DNA of 64,000 nucleotides from Eleusine coracana subsp. coracana. Taxonomy: Eukaryota > Streptophyta > Magnoliopsida > Poales > Poaceae. The stretch covers positions 75,132,403 through 75,196,402 of the forward strand of contig CM064426.1 in NCBI GenBank assembly GCA_032690845.1, read 5' to 3'. Position 1 is the first letter of the stretch, and each line of letters starts with the position of its first letter. A program made the position numbers and the translations under genes. The notes beneath the pieces are model-generated. The model was not told where the DNA came from. It was given only the letters and a program-made list of their open reading frames with translations, and searched no databases. This document shows positions 34,762 through 48,000 of this stretch, piece by piece.

Positions 34762-36829
34762 TAGCAGCCAATAGACATGGCTTGGTAGTTGGTACTGACT
34801 GCAGCAATTGGAAAGCAGCACTGCAGCAGGCAACGCTCCTCCGTTTCCTTGGGCGGAGCGAGAAGACGTCGGGCCATGCTGGAGCCCCAAGAAATTCGCA
34901 TGGGCCGTCGTGCTAAAGATACGGGCCAAGGAAATGGGCCACGGAAGAAGACTCGAGAAAGAAATTGGGCTGGAAGCAGTTTGAACCATCGGAACTTCCG
35001 AGTTCCAACTGCTGAACTGCATACCGAGATTATTTTTTTTCCCATAACAGAAAAGTGTATACAGTGTTCCGATCTTTTGCAATTTTTTTTAATTATATAG
35101 TACAACTCAGACATTCACAATATATATACACTCACCTTTATGAACACATGTACGTAACCCTACTTCTATGAGTATCTTCGAAAACTAAGCCGACAAATCC
35201 TCTGGATTGACGAAGTCACCATTGATGCTTCGCTGTCGACGCGAGTATCGCCTACCACTGAAAGTATAATGGTATTAAATTCTAGGAAATTCACTTCCAC
35301 AGGAAGTCGAACCCAGAACATGAGGTGCTACTAAAGCTCCTATAACCACTAGACTACAGGCCCTTTCACTACCTTTTGTATTCTTGAATGCATGATCTTT
35401 AAGAGAATCACGTACCAAGATAACCCGAGAAAGAAAAATGTATACCAAGATCATTAGAGTGTTCCAAATATTCCAATCAAATAACTTTACCAAACTATGG
35501 TTTTCTTTTTACAATGCACATCAATATGACAAGGTCCAAATAGTATATCTTAAAAGAAGCCTTGAAATTTCCTAATTTACCTTGAAAGTGTTTTTAGTGT
35601 AGGGTTTCGACATGCTTTGGCAAAGTAACTGTATATTTATTTTGTGTAAACTTAGGCTAAACAATAGTTGATCGATTTTGGGTGTGATTTTAAGAATTCT
35701 AATATCTACAAAGTTGTGTATGTGTAGAAGGGGACAGCCAAACAGATGGCAACTGATGGACCAAAAGAAACTGCGCTCGATGATGCAGCTTGTCAAAGTG
35801 CATAGACTGCATCACTGATCTTCTTCGATTAAAACAGAAAACCCAGTGAGGAGGAATAGTGTGATACTAAACCAGGACAAATACCAAAAGACGACCCATT
35901 AATCTTTTTCTCGTTTCCGTAAAGCTAGGAGTACCCTGAATTCCTTGACAAATCGAAACAGTCAATGTCACTACACTGATGACTCACGTGATACAAATAA
36001 TTTTAGTTGCTTTTAACAAATTGGCTTCTATACACTGCTGAAATTCCTATGGTCTGAAATTTCAACCTCTCTGACTATCAAAGAAAGCGACCAACATGTG
36101 CACATGGAAATTATTTCACTGATTTGACCCTCAATGACTTGTAAGGAGAATAGAAACCAATTGACAAAAATTCTATTTACAGGTTGACTTTAGACAACAC
36201 ATGAGTCGTTCTTTTGGCGGGGATCTATATGAAATATCCACTCCATGTCGATCAATTCATGAGTACTATTATGAGACTTCAGTGTTTTTTTCTCTCATAG
36301 TATGAACATATAGAGACTCTCTAAAGGTACTTAACCCTATGAACGCAATCACGTCCACCATGTCCTATAATTTGAAATTAGTGAAATCACAGAAAGTGAT
36401 GTCTTTTTATCGATATAGGCACATGGCATGTCAGTCAACAACTAACAAACTCAAAACTACATCCAGTTTGCAGAATTTCAATGATTCACAGGTGACAAGG
36501 TCGATAAAATCCCAATGATTCTAGAGAAGGTACGCACAAGGCTTCCTTTCGCAAATTACAAGGATAACACACACGAGCACTCAGGATTCAACTTCTGGAT
36601 GAGATGTTGCCTTTGGGATCACGGGGAAGCTAAGCTACACGTCAGCAACTCACGTGAAGGGGTTTCGATTCATTTTTTCTTTAAAGAAAGAAAGTCACTC
36701 GTGTGTATGCATACAATTCCCGGACACATGCACAAACTAGACTAGTCCCCGAGCAGTCCAAGAAGCCAATCCAGATAATATTCTTTAGCACGCATGCTGG
36801 GAGGACTATGTAGCTGGAGCTGGACCCCA
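34762..36829. other. Intergenic left of the aquaporin gene
   Basis: Contains a SINE-like copy (about 35275-35363). ORFs at 34711-35114 overlap on both strands and show no domain. The rightmost part should hold the aquaporin promoter. Confidence 0.4.
35275..35363 (-). mobile_element. tRNA-derived SINE-like copy
   Basis: On the minus strand GGGCCTGTAGTCTAGTGG contains an A-box-like element (35347-35357). GGTTCGACTTCC (35302-35313) is a good B box about 35 bases later. The body then runs into A/T-rich DNA. No acceptor-stem pairing of a real tRNA is seen. It is a different family from the pair at 537-845. Confidence 0.5.
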
Positions 36830-36836
36830 TAAATAG
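36829..36836 (+). promoter_or_regulatory. TATA-like box of the aquaporin gene
   Basis: CATAAATA, 109 bases before the ATG at 36938. Confidence 0.5.
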
Positions 36837-36937
36837 TACTTTGACCAAGCTGCTTCCCATCTTCTCCTTCCTCCATCCAGGCAGGGCAGAGGAACACTGA
36901 ATAAGCACAGAGAGAGGAGTTGGTTCGAACAGAAGAG

Positions 36938-39467
36938 ATGGCGGGAGCTGAGCTTGCAAACGGCGTACATGACAGCACTGGAGCTCTGGAGGAAGGCAGA
37001 GGAGTAGCGGATCAACAAGCAAGGTGTGAGAGTTCAGAGCTGGACCAAACCAGCAGCAACCGCCCCATGTTCTCCGTCCAGTTCGTGCAGAAGGTATGCA
37101 TCTTGATTCTTGCATGGTGTTGTATAATAAGTTTCTTGAATTTTCGAAGGCATAACTCGCATGTGTCTCGTACAAAATATCTATGTGTTGCCTGCATGTT
37201 TAACGAATCTCGAGCAAGAATTCCTCGAATCCTTCGGTAACTCAGAGGAGAGGGGTTGTTGAGTTCAAACATTACTGTAACAGAGCGACAGACAAAGCAA
37301 TAAAGAACAAAAATGAGAATACTCATGTGATTCGATCTGTGCTGCACATGAGCCTACAGGCCAAATTGAGGAAAGCAAAATTGAATATTTTTATATATTG
37401 CAGAAAGAACCAAGAAATTCTTGAATGTTCTTGGTAGTTCACATCTTGTCGTCTTGGTGATGATGCAAGTAGTTCACATCTCTTGCACCAGCTGGTCATA
37501 GCATGATTGCATCTGGTCACCACCTTATCATATTAAGGTGTCAACATAGGCAACTGGACCAAGCAATCGATCCGAATGCGACGTATGACTCTGCAAATTG
37601 TTTGCACGCGTCGGATCGTCGGCCGTTTTATATTTGTGTTTGAAAGTTTGAATTGGTGTTTGGCTCCCGTGCTCACACGCGCTGGATCATCGATCATTGT
37701 GTGCAGATCATCGCCGAGATCTTCGGGACCTACTTCCTCATCTTCGCCGGATGTGCGGCGGTGGCGGTGAACCTGCGCACCGGCGGCACGGTGACGTTCC
37801 CGGGCATCTGCATCGTGTGGGGCCTCGCCGTCATGGTGATGGTCTACTCCGTCGGCCACATCTCCGGCGCCCACCTCAACCCCGCCGTCTCCATCGCCTT
37901 CGCCACCTGCGGACGATTCCCATGGAAGCAGGTATTTATCTATTCATTCTCTTTTTTTTCAGAAAATTTATCTATTCATTCTTGTGACATGCTCATCATG
38001 ACATCAACATTATTGGCTTGTGAGTTCTGCTGACTGGTGGTGGTGGACGCAGGTGCCGGCGTACGCGGCGGCGCAGATGCTGGGCGCGACGGCGGCGAGC
38101 CTGACGCTGCGGGTGGTGTTCGGGAACGCGCGGGAGCACTTCTTCGGCACGGTGCCGGCGGGGTCGGACGTGCAGTCGCTGGTCATCGAGTTCATCATCT
38201 CCTTCAACCTCATGTTCGTCGTGTCAGGCGTCGCCACGGACAACAGAGCCGTAAGCATGCAGCCTCAACTTAATTTGACCTTGTGGACGTACGTCATATA
38301 TATTTCGGTCACTTCTAGGCCGACCTATATCCTTATTATGGTCTGGAATAGTGTGTGCGATGAATCCAACCAAATTTAAATACAGCGGTTCAAAACTGTA
38401 GGTTTCGCAAGAAAAACAAAGTTTAAAAATGAGGGCCGCACGATCAACTTTGTAGAAGTAGTCTGATGGCTAGTTAACCATCGCTATTCTGAGCGTTGGT
38501 TGCTAGCTAGATTATGGTTGCCTGTCACTCTTGACAAAGTATCTAAAAAAAACAAATTCACTATAACCTAGCTGGATCAAAAACTGATGTCGTCTAGCTC
38601 TAAAAAAACAAGTTTACACGACTAGTAGTCGGTATATAGTAATACTCCCTCTAGCTCTTAATTGATGCCATTAGGATATTGTTTTCAAGAAATTATCATT
38701 TTGAAAACCCGAGAGACAATAATATAGATTCTCCATGTGAACGTATTTAGAGTAGTCTCCGTAACGGCGGTGGCGCGCGGACAAGGACGTACATAACTAT
38801 ATTGCATTGTCCTTTCCTAGCTTTGCAACACTGAAAGCTCGAGGTGCTTAATTGACATTACAAGAATATCCGACGACTTTGTACACCACTTCGCCATCCC
38901 TGTTATGGGCATTTTTGACTTACAGGTTGACGACTTTATTCGCTATCTCTGTCACTCAGCCAATAACGCGCAACCAGGACTTTGTGTGAACTTACAAAAA
39001 AAAAAAGTAGCTGAATGAAAAGACAAACTCCAAAACAATTAACAGTCCAAAGGAAAAACCGGCCATTACTCATTACCTATGTTCTTTTGCAGATTGGTGA
39101 GCTCGCTGGGCTTGCAGTCGGAGCAACCGTCCTGCTAAACGTGCTCTTTGCCGGGTAAATAGAGTTTCGCAACTCTCTGCTTGTGAATGGCGATACTCCT
39201 TTTAAAAAAAAAAATAAATCAAGTTATGAAAGTGAATATACTTGGTTAATGCACAGGCCTATATCAGGAGCGTCGATGAACCCGGCGAGGACCCTGGGCC
39301 CGGCGGTGGTCATCGGCCGCTACGCCGGCATCTGGTTGTACTTCGTTGGGCCCATCTGCGGGACAGTGGCCGGCGCGTGGGCCTACAACCTCATCCGGTT
39401 CACGGACAAGCCGCTGCGGGAGATCACAAGGACCTCGTCCTTCTTGAGAAGTGCAAGGAGGAACTAG
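36938..39467 (+). CDS. NIP1-3: NIP1-type aquaporin (nodulin-26-like intrinsic protein)
   Basis: Five exons join in frame: 36938-37093, 37707-37931, 38053-38250, 39093-39154 and 39257-39467, all with GT-AG introns, giving 283 residues. The first 45 residues are a variable cytosolic tail, followed by the six-helix MIP fold. The two pore loops are SGAHLNPAV (NPA at 110-112) and SGASMNPART (NPA at 222-224). By alignment with AQP1 the aromatic/arginine filter is Trp90, Val210, Ala219 and Arg225, the NIP subgroup I filter. Such channels pass small neutral solutes such as glycerol and arsenite, and little water; this is family knowledge. The gene faces PP5 convergently, 1.07 kb away. Intron 2 carries a 16 bp duplication. 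The symbol rests on neighbourhood and filter type, recalled rather than searched. Confidence 0.9.
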
Positions 39468-40532
39468 CTATAGCCCCAACAAGTTCATGATCCAGATAAT
39501 GTTGCATGGATAATACCAATTTCTTTTTCTTGTCACTTATTTGAGTATAGTGTGTGGTTTCATTGTTAGTTTAACCACTCAGGGTTGGGTCAACTAACTT
39601 GACTTCTGAGCTCTTCACCCAAAAAAAAAGTACAAAAAAAAAAAATGACCACGCTTTGTAAATATGAAGGTCCGTATTGGTTATCTTTTTTTTTTCATTC
39701 CGTTTACAGGAAGATTGGAAGAAGATATAGCACGCATGTCAGCACACGTTAGTTTTCATATTAGTTAATTAGCTAGACCATTCTCTGGGTGCGAATGATT
39801 GCTATAATGCCAAGTCACCTTTGACGTTCATCCTAGAAGAAAAGCAAGCCACCATGTAAAGATCCTGAGAATTGCTCTAAGCGACCAAAGACCAAAATGA
39901 ACTAATCAATCACAAAAAAGAAGCTTGTGCTTGCCATCCTGCATAATCCAGATGTACTTCAAAACAGAGCACAAGCTTCAGGAATTGCACTATAGGTCCG
40001 ACCAAATGGCGCCCAGCTGGAACCATCCCATGTCGCAGCGGTAGTTACTAGTTACTTGGCCGATTCATGCTATGGACAACCGTAGATAAACAATCGTAAT
40101 CGCGTCGGACATCTGGGTCGGACCTATATCATTTCCAAAGCTTCAGAGCCTCGATACAATATGAACAGAAGCAAATTTACATGCAAAATTATACGACTAC
40201 ACAATTTCAGAAACATGATCAAAACTACCCACGAATACTAAACTATATGATATGATTGTGGGTTGCACGTAGTGATCCTAAGACCAGAGCATTTTGAGGA
40301 CATAAAACTACAACATATATAAAGTGAGAAATGGTAATTCAGTAATTTTACAACTATAATCTAATTATCAAAGAATGTTTGCTAGTTCTTAAAACAAAAA
40401 TGGATGTGCCAGTTTATGGGCAATTGCATTCCTGCTTACATCACTTGTACAGAGCACATACTTTCCAACCTGGCACAAAATGAACTGTACGCCAACAAGT
40501 TCAACGCCATAAAATTGTTAAACAACCTTCTG
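39468..40532. other. Convergent gap between aquaporin and PP5
   Basis: Holds the two 3' UTRs. No gene seen. Confidence 0.5.
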
Positions 40533-43500
40533 TTATTGGAACATTCTGAGGAAGTTATTTGCATATGCCATGGGCTTCACATCAGGGTGTGGCTGCAAGA
40601 TGCATAAACAAGTGTATCAACATCATAATCAGATAACCAGGACGTAATGAGATAAGTGCTGCAAGTAGTTTATATAAATTTGATAAGAGGATCCCCAAAT
40701 CAAAACCAAGATAACAACTAAACAACCAAAAATATGGAGAGCCAGGTGCAGTACTGCATGAGAAATACTCCCTCTGTTGTGTTTATGTTGACACTTGACA
40801 ATGGTTGGCTCAAAGTTGAGCTAATCAACGTCAACAGAAACAGAATGAAGAGAGTAAGATGCAGAAATATGGTGGTTTTGACCGCCAGTAAGTGGAACTT
40901 GGCAGTGTAAGTTATCTTTTTATCTTTAGTTGCTCTGGTTCTTACATCCTATGATCCCAGTATAAGTTTACATAAAAGACACTGGAAATAGTTCCTGAAA
41001 ACATGGAAGGTCCCATGTTTGCTCCAGATCCCTGAAACCTGGACTTCAAGTGACAATTTCCACACAAATAATGTGTGCTTCTGATGCAAACTCCACATAC
41101 ACAACACAGATGGAAATATAAAGGAGTGCAACTCACCACAGCTGAGAAAGTAACAATATCTGGTTTGAGTTCAGGAGCTGTGAACCGAATAAATGCGCCC
41201 TTGTTACCCATCTGTATCACAAATGCAGTTCACAAGATTAGATTGAATGCGTCAATAGACAATAGTAAAAGAACTGGGCTGCACAACTATTTAAGATGTC
41301 TATTTAGGACAGCTGGTAGCCCAAAACTAGATGACACAACTGACAACAGTTCTCAATGGTTATATATCTATACCTGGTCACAATAGTTAGGAGCAGAGAA
41401 GACAGTTATAAGTTTTCCATCATGTTCAATTTCATAGCCTTCATCCTTCACTTCATGGGATCGGACAACTAGATCTGATAGTTCATGAAGAAAATGAAAA
41501 GTGAAAACATTTCAATACGAATCACCCAATAAACATGATCCCATAACAAAATTTCACGCAACACTTCTATCTATCAAAATAAACTAATAACAACTTTGTC
41601 AATGATCCAACTGGTAGTGACACCTAACAACATACCCAGGTTATTTTCCAGCAAAAACTTCTTTGTCACATCCGCACCAAAGGAAAGAGCAACACCACGT
41701 TTGCTTGGACCTCTACCAAGCTGAGGCTGAGGGTCACTCCATAGTAGTTCACACATTAAACCTGTCAGTAAACACCAGTAGTTACATCACCAAATAACCA
41801 GTTGACAGTTAGGATGAATGTTCAAATTAACGATGATGGACAAATATTCATATCTAATAAAGAAAAATACAAGAAACAATGTGATGTGATGTGATACTGC
41901 AGTAAGTTGACAAAGCAATAGAACTTCAGTATAACATCATTGTTGTTTAACATAACAAAAGAAAATTCAAACAATGAACATGGATAAGACATACAAATAA
42001 CAGCTAAATCGAGGATGGATTGCCACAATTCATACCATGAATATGTAAGGAATAAAGGATAGAATACCTTCTTCAGGAGGCTCACAGAAACGATCAATCG
42101 ACCTAATGTCTGAAAGCTTTACTCCATCAACACTAAAGAGACCTCCATGGACTATGAAGACCTTGTTGTTGATGACATGAGCAAGGGGTAACCAACAAAA
42201 GACTTCAGCAAATAGTTCGACAAATTTTTCACCCAACTTCGACCTCACTTCGCCCTCAAAACCATATATTTTGTTCATGCTCTTGCTTTCATGATTTCCT
42301 CTTGCAAGGTACATAGCTGAAACATTTAAAAGATCCATCCAAAACAATGTTATTGCATATACAACTTAAGAACTGCTTGATTAATCAGAAGTCTACATAA
42401 TGATAGTAATAAATACTAGTATAGTGTTGCTGAGCTCATGGAATTAAAATAATGCAAAGATAGTACCATTTGGATAGAGGCACTTGAAAGCAAAAAGAGT
42501 GAGTATAACTTCAACAGAGAAAGATCCTCTATCCACAAAATCACCATTAAAGAGGTAAGGATTTTCTTCTGAGGGAAGCCCATTGAGCTCAAATATGTTG
42601 AGCAAATCAAAATACTGCACAGGAAACAAAAAATAAATTAACATTGCACATCAGTACGACTTAACAAATAATATGCAAATGCAGATCCTATCAGGGTCAA
42701 CAGACATCACTATTTCAGATGTCAATGTTCTTATATAACTGATGTTTTAAAGTATAGCTTTCCCTCTTCTCTGATCTTACAGGATTTCGAGAAGATACAC
42801 TATTACATGTTCCAAATTGCCCTACCTGATTTTGTGCATGCTATATTTTACATGTCCATCTTTGTTCATATAGGTTGTAACCTAAGTCACAAAGTTCCCG
42901 GAACGGTAGGGTCGAGGAACGGGAACGTGGGACGTGATACGCAACTTATTAAAAACTGGTACGTTTGAGGGTATACATCTTTGGAACGCTAATTTGGGAA
43001 TGTGGAGCGTGAACCAAAAAAAATTGGAACAATGGCTTGCTACAGATGGCTATTGGAACAGCTATTGAAACAAGTGAATGAGGTAACACAGGCTATTGGA
43101 ACAGCTAGCTACAGATGGCTCGCTGGCGGCCACCTTCTTGCATAGGGACTAGGAAAATGGATAGTCCTCATCCTCCTCTCCTCTGAAATAACTTTTTTCC
43201 CCCCTAGAATCCTTCTTTTTCACCGGGACGAGTTCCCACCAGTGACCCGGACGGTGACCCACGTAGTTCCCGTTCCACGTTTTGGAACAAAGTTCCCGGG
43301 ACGAGGAACGTGGTCAAGTTCCAAGTTCCCGGGACGAGGAACGTGGTCAAGTTCCAAGTTCCCGGTGACTTAGGTTGTAACAAAGAACAAAAATGGGCGA
43401 TTCAGAAGACAAAGGAATTAATTAACGAAGCAAGAGACACAACACAACTGTAATATTGTGATGTGGTCATCTTGCGTTGTTCTTTCATTTAATTGTGCTC

Positions 43501-46500
43501 AAATCCAACACATAAAAAAAGATAGTGGAGGGAGCAGTGTCTAATTATAAGAAGTGTTTTATCTCGTCTCGTTACACTGCTTGCAGTTTGTAAGAAGTGT
43601 TTTCTCTCGTCTCATTTTACTACTTGCAGTTTGTAAGTAGTGGTTGCTCTCTTCTTGTTGCACTTCTTGCAGTTTGTAAGAAGTGCATACAATCTTGTTA
43701 CACTTCTTGCGGGGAGAGGGGGTAGGAAAAAAACTGTAGAGTCCTTATCCTAGTCTAGGATTGAGTCATGTCCCTCCTATATATGTAAACCATTATGTCT
43801 ATTATTATTACCAATACAATTCATAATATTCCTAACAATAATTACCTGCCCATGGACATCACCACAAACTGTAATGCAGCTGCCGGTTGGAACATTTACA
43901 TCGACAAGTGAAGGCATCAAACGGAACAACTCCAAGGTTTTCAAAACAATCTGATATGCATATCTGCATTGACAAGTTAAAGAAGCAAATGATTAAGGGT
44001 ACAATATAGGTTGATGAGAAACATGCAAGGGTACTCCCACTATTTGTACCATACCTCTTATGTATGCATTTCTGCTTCTTAAATTCATCCAACATCGCCT
44101 TGACAAAATCTAATGTTATTTCTTCCCCATCGATTCTTGGTCCTGCATATTGTTGCTCTACCTCTGGAAAAATGAAGAAAAAAAAATAGCACACCTTTAG
44201 AATGTAAAATATAAAGAGATATATTGTCCAAGTAACAGAAACGTCCACTGAGTCAAAAAAGGAAACCTCAAAACCTAAGGCTTGCATGTTATATAGACAT
44301 CCAGATTTCAAATTTGCAAGCAAACATGCTTGTAGTGCAGTTAGTAAAACTCATGGTGAAGGGACAACTGACCCTGGCTCAAAGCCGGATTTGTGTGGGC
44401 TGTGCTAATTAGAGCCTGTGCTCTAGGAGACCAAGTTGCGACACTTCATTTTTGGAAAGTTTTGTTCCCACCTATTTTCTATTTTTGGAAATTTCTTGTC
44501 CATAACTTCTCGTATAACTTTTGATTCAAAGTATTGATCAAAGTTTTCACAGAGATTTTTTCGAAACTTTAAACCAAACTGTTATAAAAATTTTAAACAC
44601 TAATCAACCTATTGGGTCCACCCACGTGGCCCCACCGTGTAAGGTCCACTGCATGGGGACCACCAGCCTGAGTAAAATCCCTCTTGGGATACACCTCTAC
44701 ATGGGCCCACCACATGTGGGGCCAGCCCATGAGTGTGGGTGGTGTGAGCGCCAACCCCCCTTCATGTGTGGCGTGCGCTGTGCCACAAGAAGCCAAACAC
44801 GTGGCCACAAGATGTAAGGGAATTCCGGATTTGTGCTCCTCACATGAGGTTCACCAAGTGGTGTTCTGTTTCTCGACTTAATTAAATGCAACTTGTCTTA
44901 GTTCTTTTTAATAAACAGGTCAACTAGGAATTCACAAAAGTAGAACTTTAAACCAATTCTGCAACTGCAGTGTCAAATCATAACTTGCTTCTTCACAACT
45001 TTTAATCACCCACAACAGCCAAGAATTTGAGACCATACATTTCATATTTAAACTATTCTTATTGGAGAAACATTGAAGGCAAAGTGCAGTGTGTCATTTT
45101 CCAGTGTTTATACAAAATGTAAAAGAGTAATCAAAATCATAGCAAGGTGGTGAAGACAGATTCAGAATTAGGCTCAAACCAACCTTAAGCACACTTCTGA
45201 ATTATTTGGAGTTATAACTAAAAGCCTATCAAAAATGCATAGATTTCAAATAATGATGAGCAGACATATGCAACTATAACATATGATTCCACAAAAGTTG
45301 ATATGTGCATTAGCACATAACTCATAAATAATATTAGAGATAGTAAATATAAACCAACTATTGTACAAATGGCCTGCAGAATGTAAACACCAGGTACCTA
45401 TGATATGGTAGTCAATAGAATCTGCCACAGAGCACTTCTCCACATCTCCAACAGAAATTGCTTCTTCAAAACGAATTTTTTGGACAGCTTTCTCACACTC
45501 TTTCAACTTTCTTGTAGCATCTGGATCATTCGGACAGATTTTTTTCACCTAGTAAATCAGGATGTACAATTTATTCATATAGGATTGAAAGACAGAAAAC
45601 AACTAAACAAAATAATTGACTAATAATATCTATTTGCTGTCAAGCATTATAGGAAACAAGGAAAACAGTTTGGTACCTGTTGAAAATCCTTCAGAGCTTC
45701 CTTGAATTTTCCCATGGCAAGATATGCTGCACCACGTCTATAATAACCCTACACAAGAAAATGTTCATCTAACACCGAAACTTAACCCAGAAAAAAAAAG
45801 TGGTGCACTAAGTCAGCAAAAAATTGGCACCATCACTTACTTTTGAATATCGAGGGTCAATTTCAATGGCTTTTGTAGCATCCTGGACTGCACTTCCATA
45901 TTCTTCTAATTTTGTATGTGCAAATGCACGGTTTGCCCAATAGACCGCGTTAGAACTGTTCAGCTCAATGGCTTGACTGTATAGCTCTATAGCCTGTGCG
46001 AACTTGTTTGCTGGAGCAAATGGAAAATAGGTAGCAAGAAGTAAGTACCAGAAGTCAGACAGCATTAGCAAAGATCTCAGGTAACAGTCTGGTATACTTT
46101 GATTTTAGTGTAAACTGATGATAATTTTCTTCACATATTTTAGTTTGGTTGATACTATGCTTAATTAACATTAACCAGGAACTTGAGACTTTCAAATTCA
46201 GAGCATGATGGTACCAAAGAACCCTACTATGTCTCCCTCAACTCTTTTAGCCCTTGATGCAACTGTACATAGAATATGCAGTTGAAATAGTACTTAAATT
46301 TTGTCTATTTTTCTTATATATACATGCTGGAGCATATTTTGTGCTTCCGGATTTTTGAAATTTTTTTTTTGTCTATTTTGGTAAGAAACTATGAAGTAAT
46401 TATTTTACAATTTCAGAAGAGATATATGGAGTGCAAAAGCACACATTACAGATCTACTTGAAAAGTTCAAATAAGAAGTTCAAGTACTAGCATACCCTTA

Positions 46501-46568
46501 AAGGCATCATTAGCCTTAACCTTCAGCTCCTCGGCCTTTTGTGCATTTGAATTTGCATTAGCATCCAT
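40533..46568 (-). CDS. PP5: Serine/threonine protein phosphatase 5 (TPR-PP5)
   Basis: Twelve coding exons on the minus strand: 46568-46496, 46010-45841, 45748-45677, 45548-45398, 44163-44055, 43963-43846, 42614-42467, 42316-42068, 41761-41636, 41474-41374, 41211-41137 and 40592-40533. All introns are GT-AG and keep the frame, giving 483 residues, normal for plant PP5. Residues about 9-111 form three tetratricopeptide repeats, which bind the C-terminus of HSP90. The PPP catalytic domain has GDVHGQ (226-231), GDFVDRG (255-261) and GNHE (287-290), which bind the two metals. The C-terminus is PHPDVKPMAYANNFLRMFQ. PP5 dephosphorylates HSP90 clients; in plants it has been linked to phytochrome signalling, heat response and resistance proteins. 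The last exon is only 60 bp and lies 545 bp beyond the eleventh. Intron 6 holds a hAT-like MITE. Confidence 0.95.
40768..40854. mobile_element. Short Stowaway-like MITE in PP5 intron 11
   Basis: CTCCCTCTGTTGTG at the left and GAATGAAGAGAG at the right, each next to TA, with GTTGAC/GTCAAC arms inside. 87 bp, probably internally deleted. Confidence 0.6.
42882..43373. mobile_element. hAT-like MITE in PP5 intron 6
   Basis: A 492 bp element with inverted ends CTAAGTCAC and GTGACTTAG and the perfect 8 bp duplication GTTGTAAC (42874-42881 and 43374-43381). It contains a tandem GTTCCCGGGACGAGGAACG-type repeat near its right end (about 43290-43360). It lies between PP5 exons 6 and 7 in non-coding DNA. 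Confidence 0.82.
43545..43712. repeat. Short tandem array in PP5 intron 6
   Basis: Three to four units of about 45-50 bases sharing ACTTCTTGCAGTTTGTAAGAAGTG or close variants. The units contain CTTGCAG, which resembles a splice acceptor, but no exon follows. Confidence 0.7.
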
Positions 46569-46637
46569 CCTAGTTATTATCGTTCAGCCGTCTACAAAAA
46601 GGGCAACTTCATACAATGACTTCCCTCTGAGCACACA
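46569..46637 (-). other. PP5 5' UTR segment after a leader intron
   Basis: Upstream of the PP5 ATG, TTTCTTGTTGTCAATGCAG ends at 46638 and looks like a strong 3' splice site. The first PP5 exon therefore probably starts at 46637, with a non-coding exon further upstream, perhaps in the GC island at 48.0-48.6 kb. Confidence 0.5.
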
Positions 46638-48000
46638 CTGCATTGACAACAAGAAATTAGTAAAAAATCTTAAAACCAAAAAGAATACAATAGTATCATG
46701 CACAAGCATAATTTTGCAAAAAAAAAAATGCTTCCTAAAAACTTATGGTCCATGTTTTATTGCAGTAGAACAACTCACATTCCTGTCACTCAAATATATG
46801 CAACTATACAACGTACATGCCAAAAGGTGAAAGTAAAAACTTCATGAGATTGTGGTTACACTGCTAATTCACAAACAGTGCCATGGACATCATTAGAAAC
46901 AGGGTCAAATCGGCACAAGAAGCCCCACTTGCAAACTTCTGCACCACAGAAAACCTCGTATAGCCCTAATGGAGACATCTTCATCTGAACTTATGTACAT
47001 TATTATAGAAACCTCCTCAACAACCCAAGACACCAAGAGTTGAAGACATATCCAATCCCAGTACCACTACACTGAAAATTTAATTAGACATCTTCTCATT
47101 AAGGTCCTCCAACATTTCTATTTTGTGCAAATTCCTTTTACTTGTTCTTTTTTCCCTGAAACCTAAACACCATAGTTAGACTTAGACCTTTTGGACAGCA
47201 CCCAAACCCCATGCCAAACCTCCCTTCCCCATGATAAACACATCACATGAAAAACAATCACACCTGATTTCATGTCACTGACCATCAGATTGAACTAAGG
47301 CGAGAGAGAGAGAGGGGGGATCCAAAAGGACAGCAGCTCCATATCTCTGTTCTGCTCTAAGAATTGATGTCTTTAAACCCAAGTCCACTAAAGACAAGTG
47401 ATGATCCGCAAGGTCCTCCATCCTACATCCTTTTTTCTACAATATAATCTGCTATCTCTCAGGCTTTTAACTTTACTTGGTATGCACTTGTCCCACTCTG
47501 CTACAACTTTAATGCACATTAGGTTGCCAAAAAGTAATACTACCTACTAATCATCTAAACATGGCTGTGGTGGTAAGAATAGATGTACCAATGTGTGTAA
47601 TAACTAACTGAGCATCATTTCCAACCTTGAAAGGATCCGTACCTGTTTAAGGAACATTTTCTGAGAGGTTGCCTCTGGTTTTAATTTGTCGACACTAACC
47701 AACGTCAACAAATGAAAAAAAGAATTCCAGGTTAATATCTGTAATTGATTGTGTCCACCCGATGACAAGAGGGAGGAACATATCACCATCGGGTGTCATG
47801 ATGATTCCAAGTCCAAGGTTTTGACAGCACGTTAATTGCAGACAGAAATCTCAGGGTCTAGTATGCACTATCAAGTCTGCAAGAGCTTATCAACCACACA
47901 TACGCACACCAGCATCAACACTAATGACTTTCGACAATCAATCATGTTATTAGCACCAAAACAACATCGCAACCTACAAGACTGCAAGTGGCCTGGGAAA
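46638..48000. other. Probable leader intron of PP5
   Basis: No gene seen. The ORF 47604-47789 (-) has no recognised domain. AT-rich, like an intron. Confidence 0.4.

Noticed and set aside
35275..35363. Possible functional tRNA gene
   Set aside because: A and B boxes are present, but no cloverleaf with paired acceptor stem was found; better read as a tRNA-derived SINE.
37697..38273. His/Arg-rich and Gly/Arg-rich ORFs over aquaporin exons
   Set aside because: Out-of-frame readings of aquaporin exons 2 and 3.
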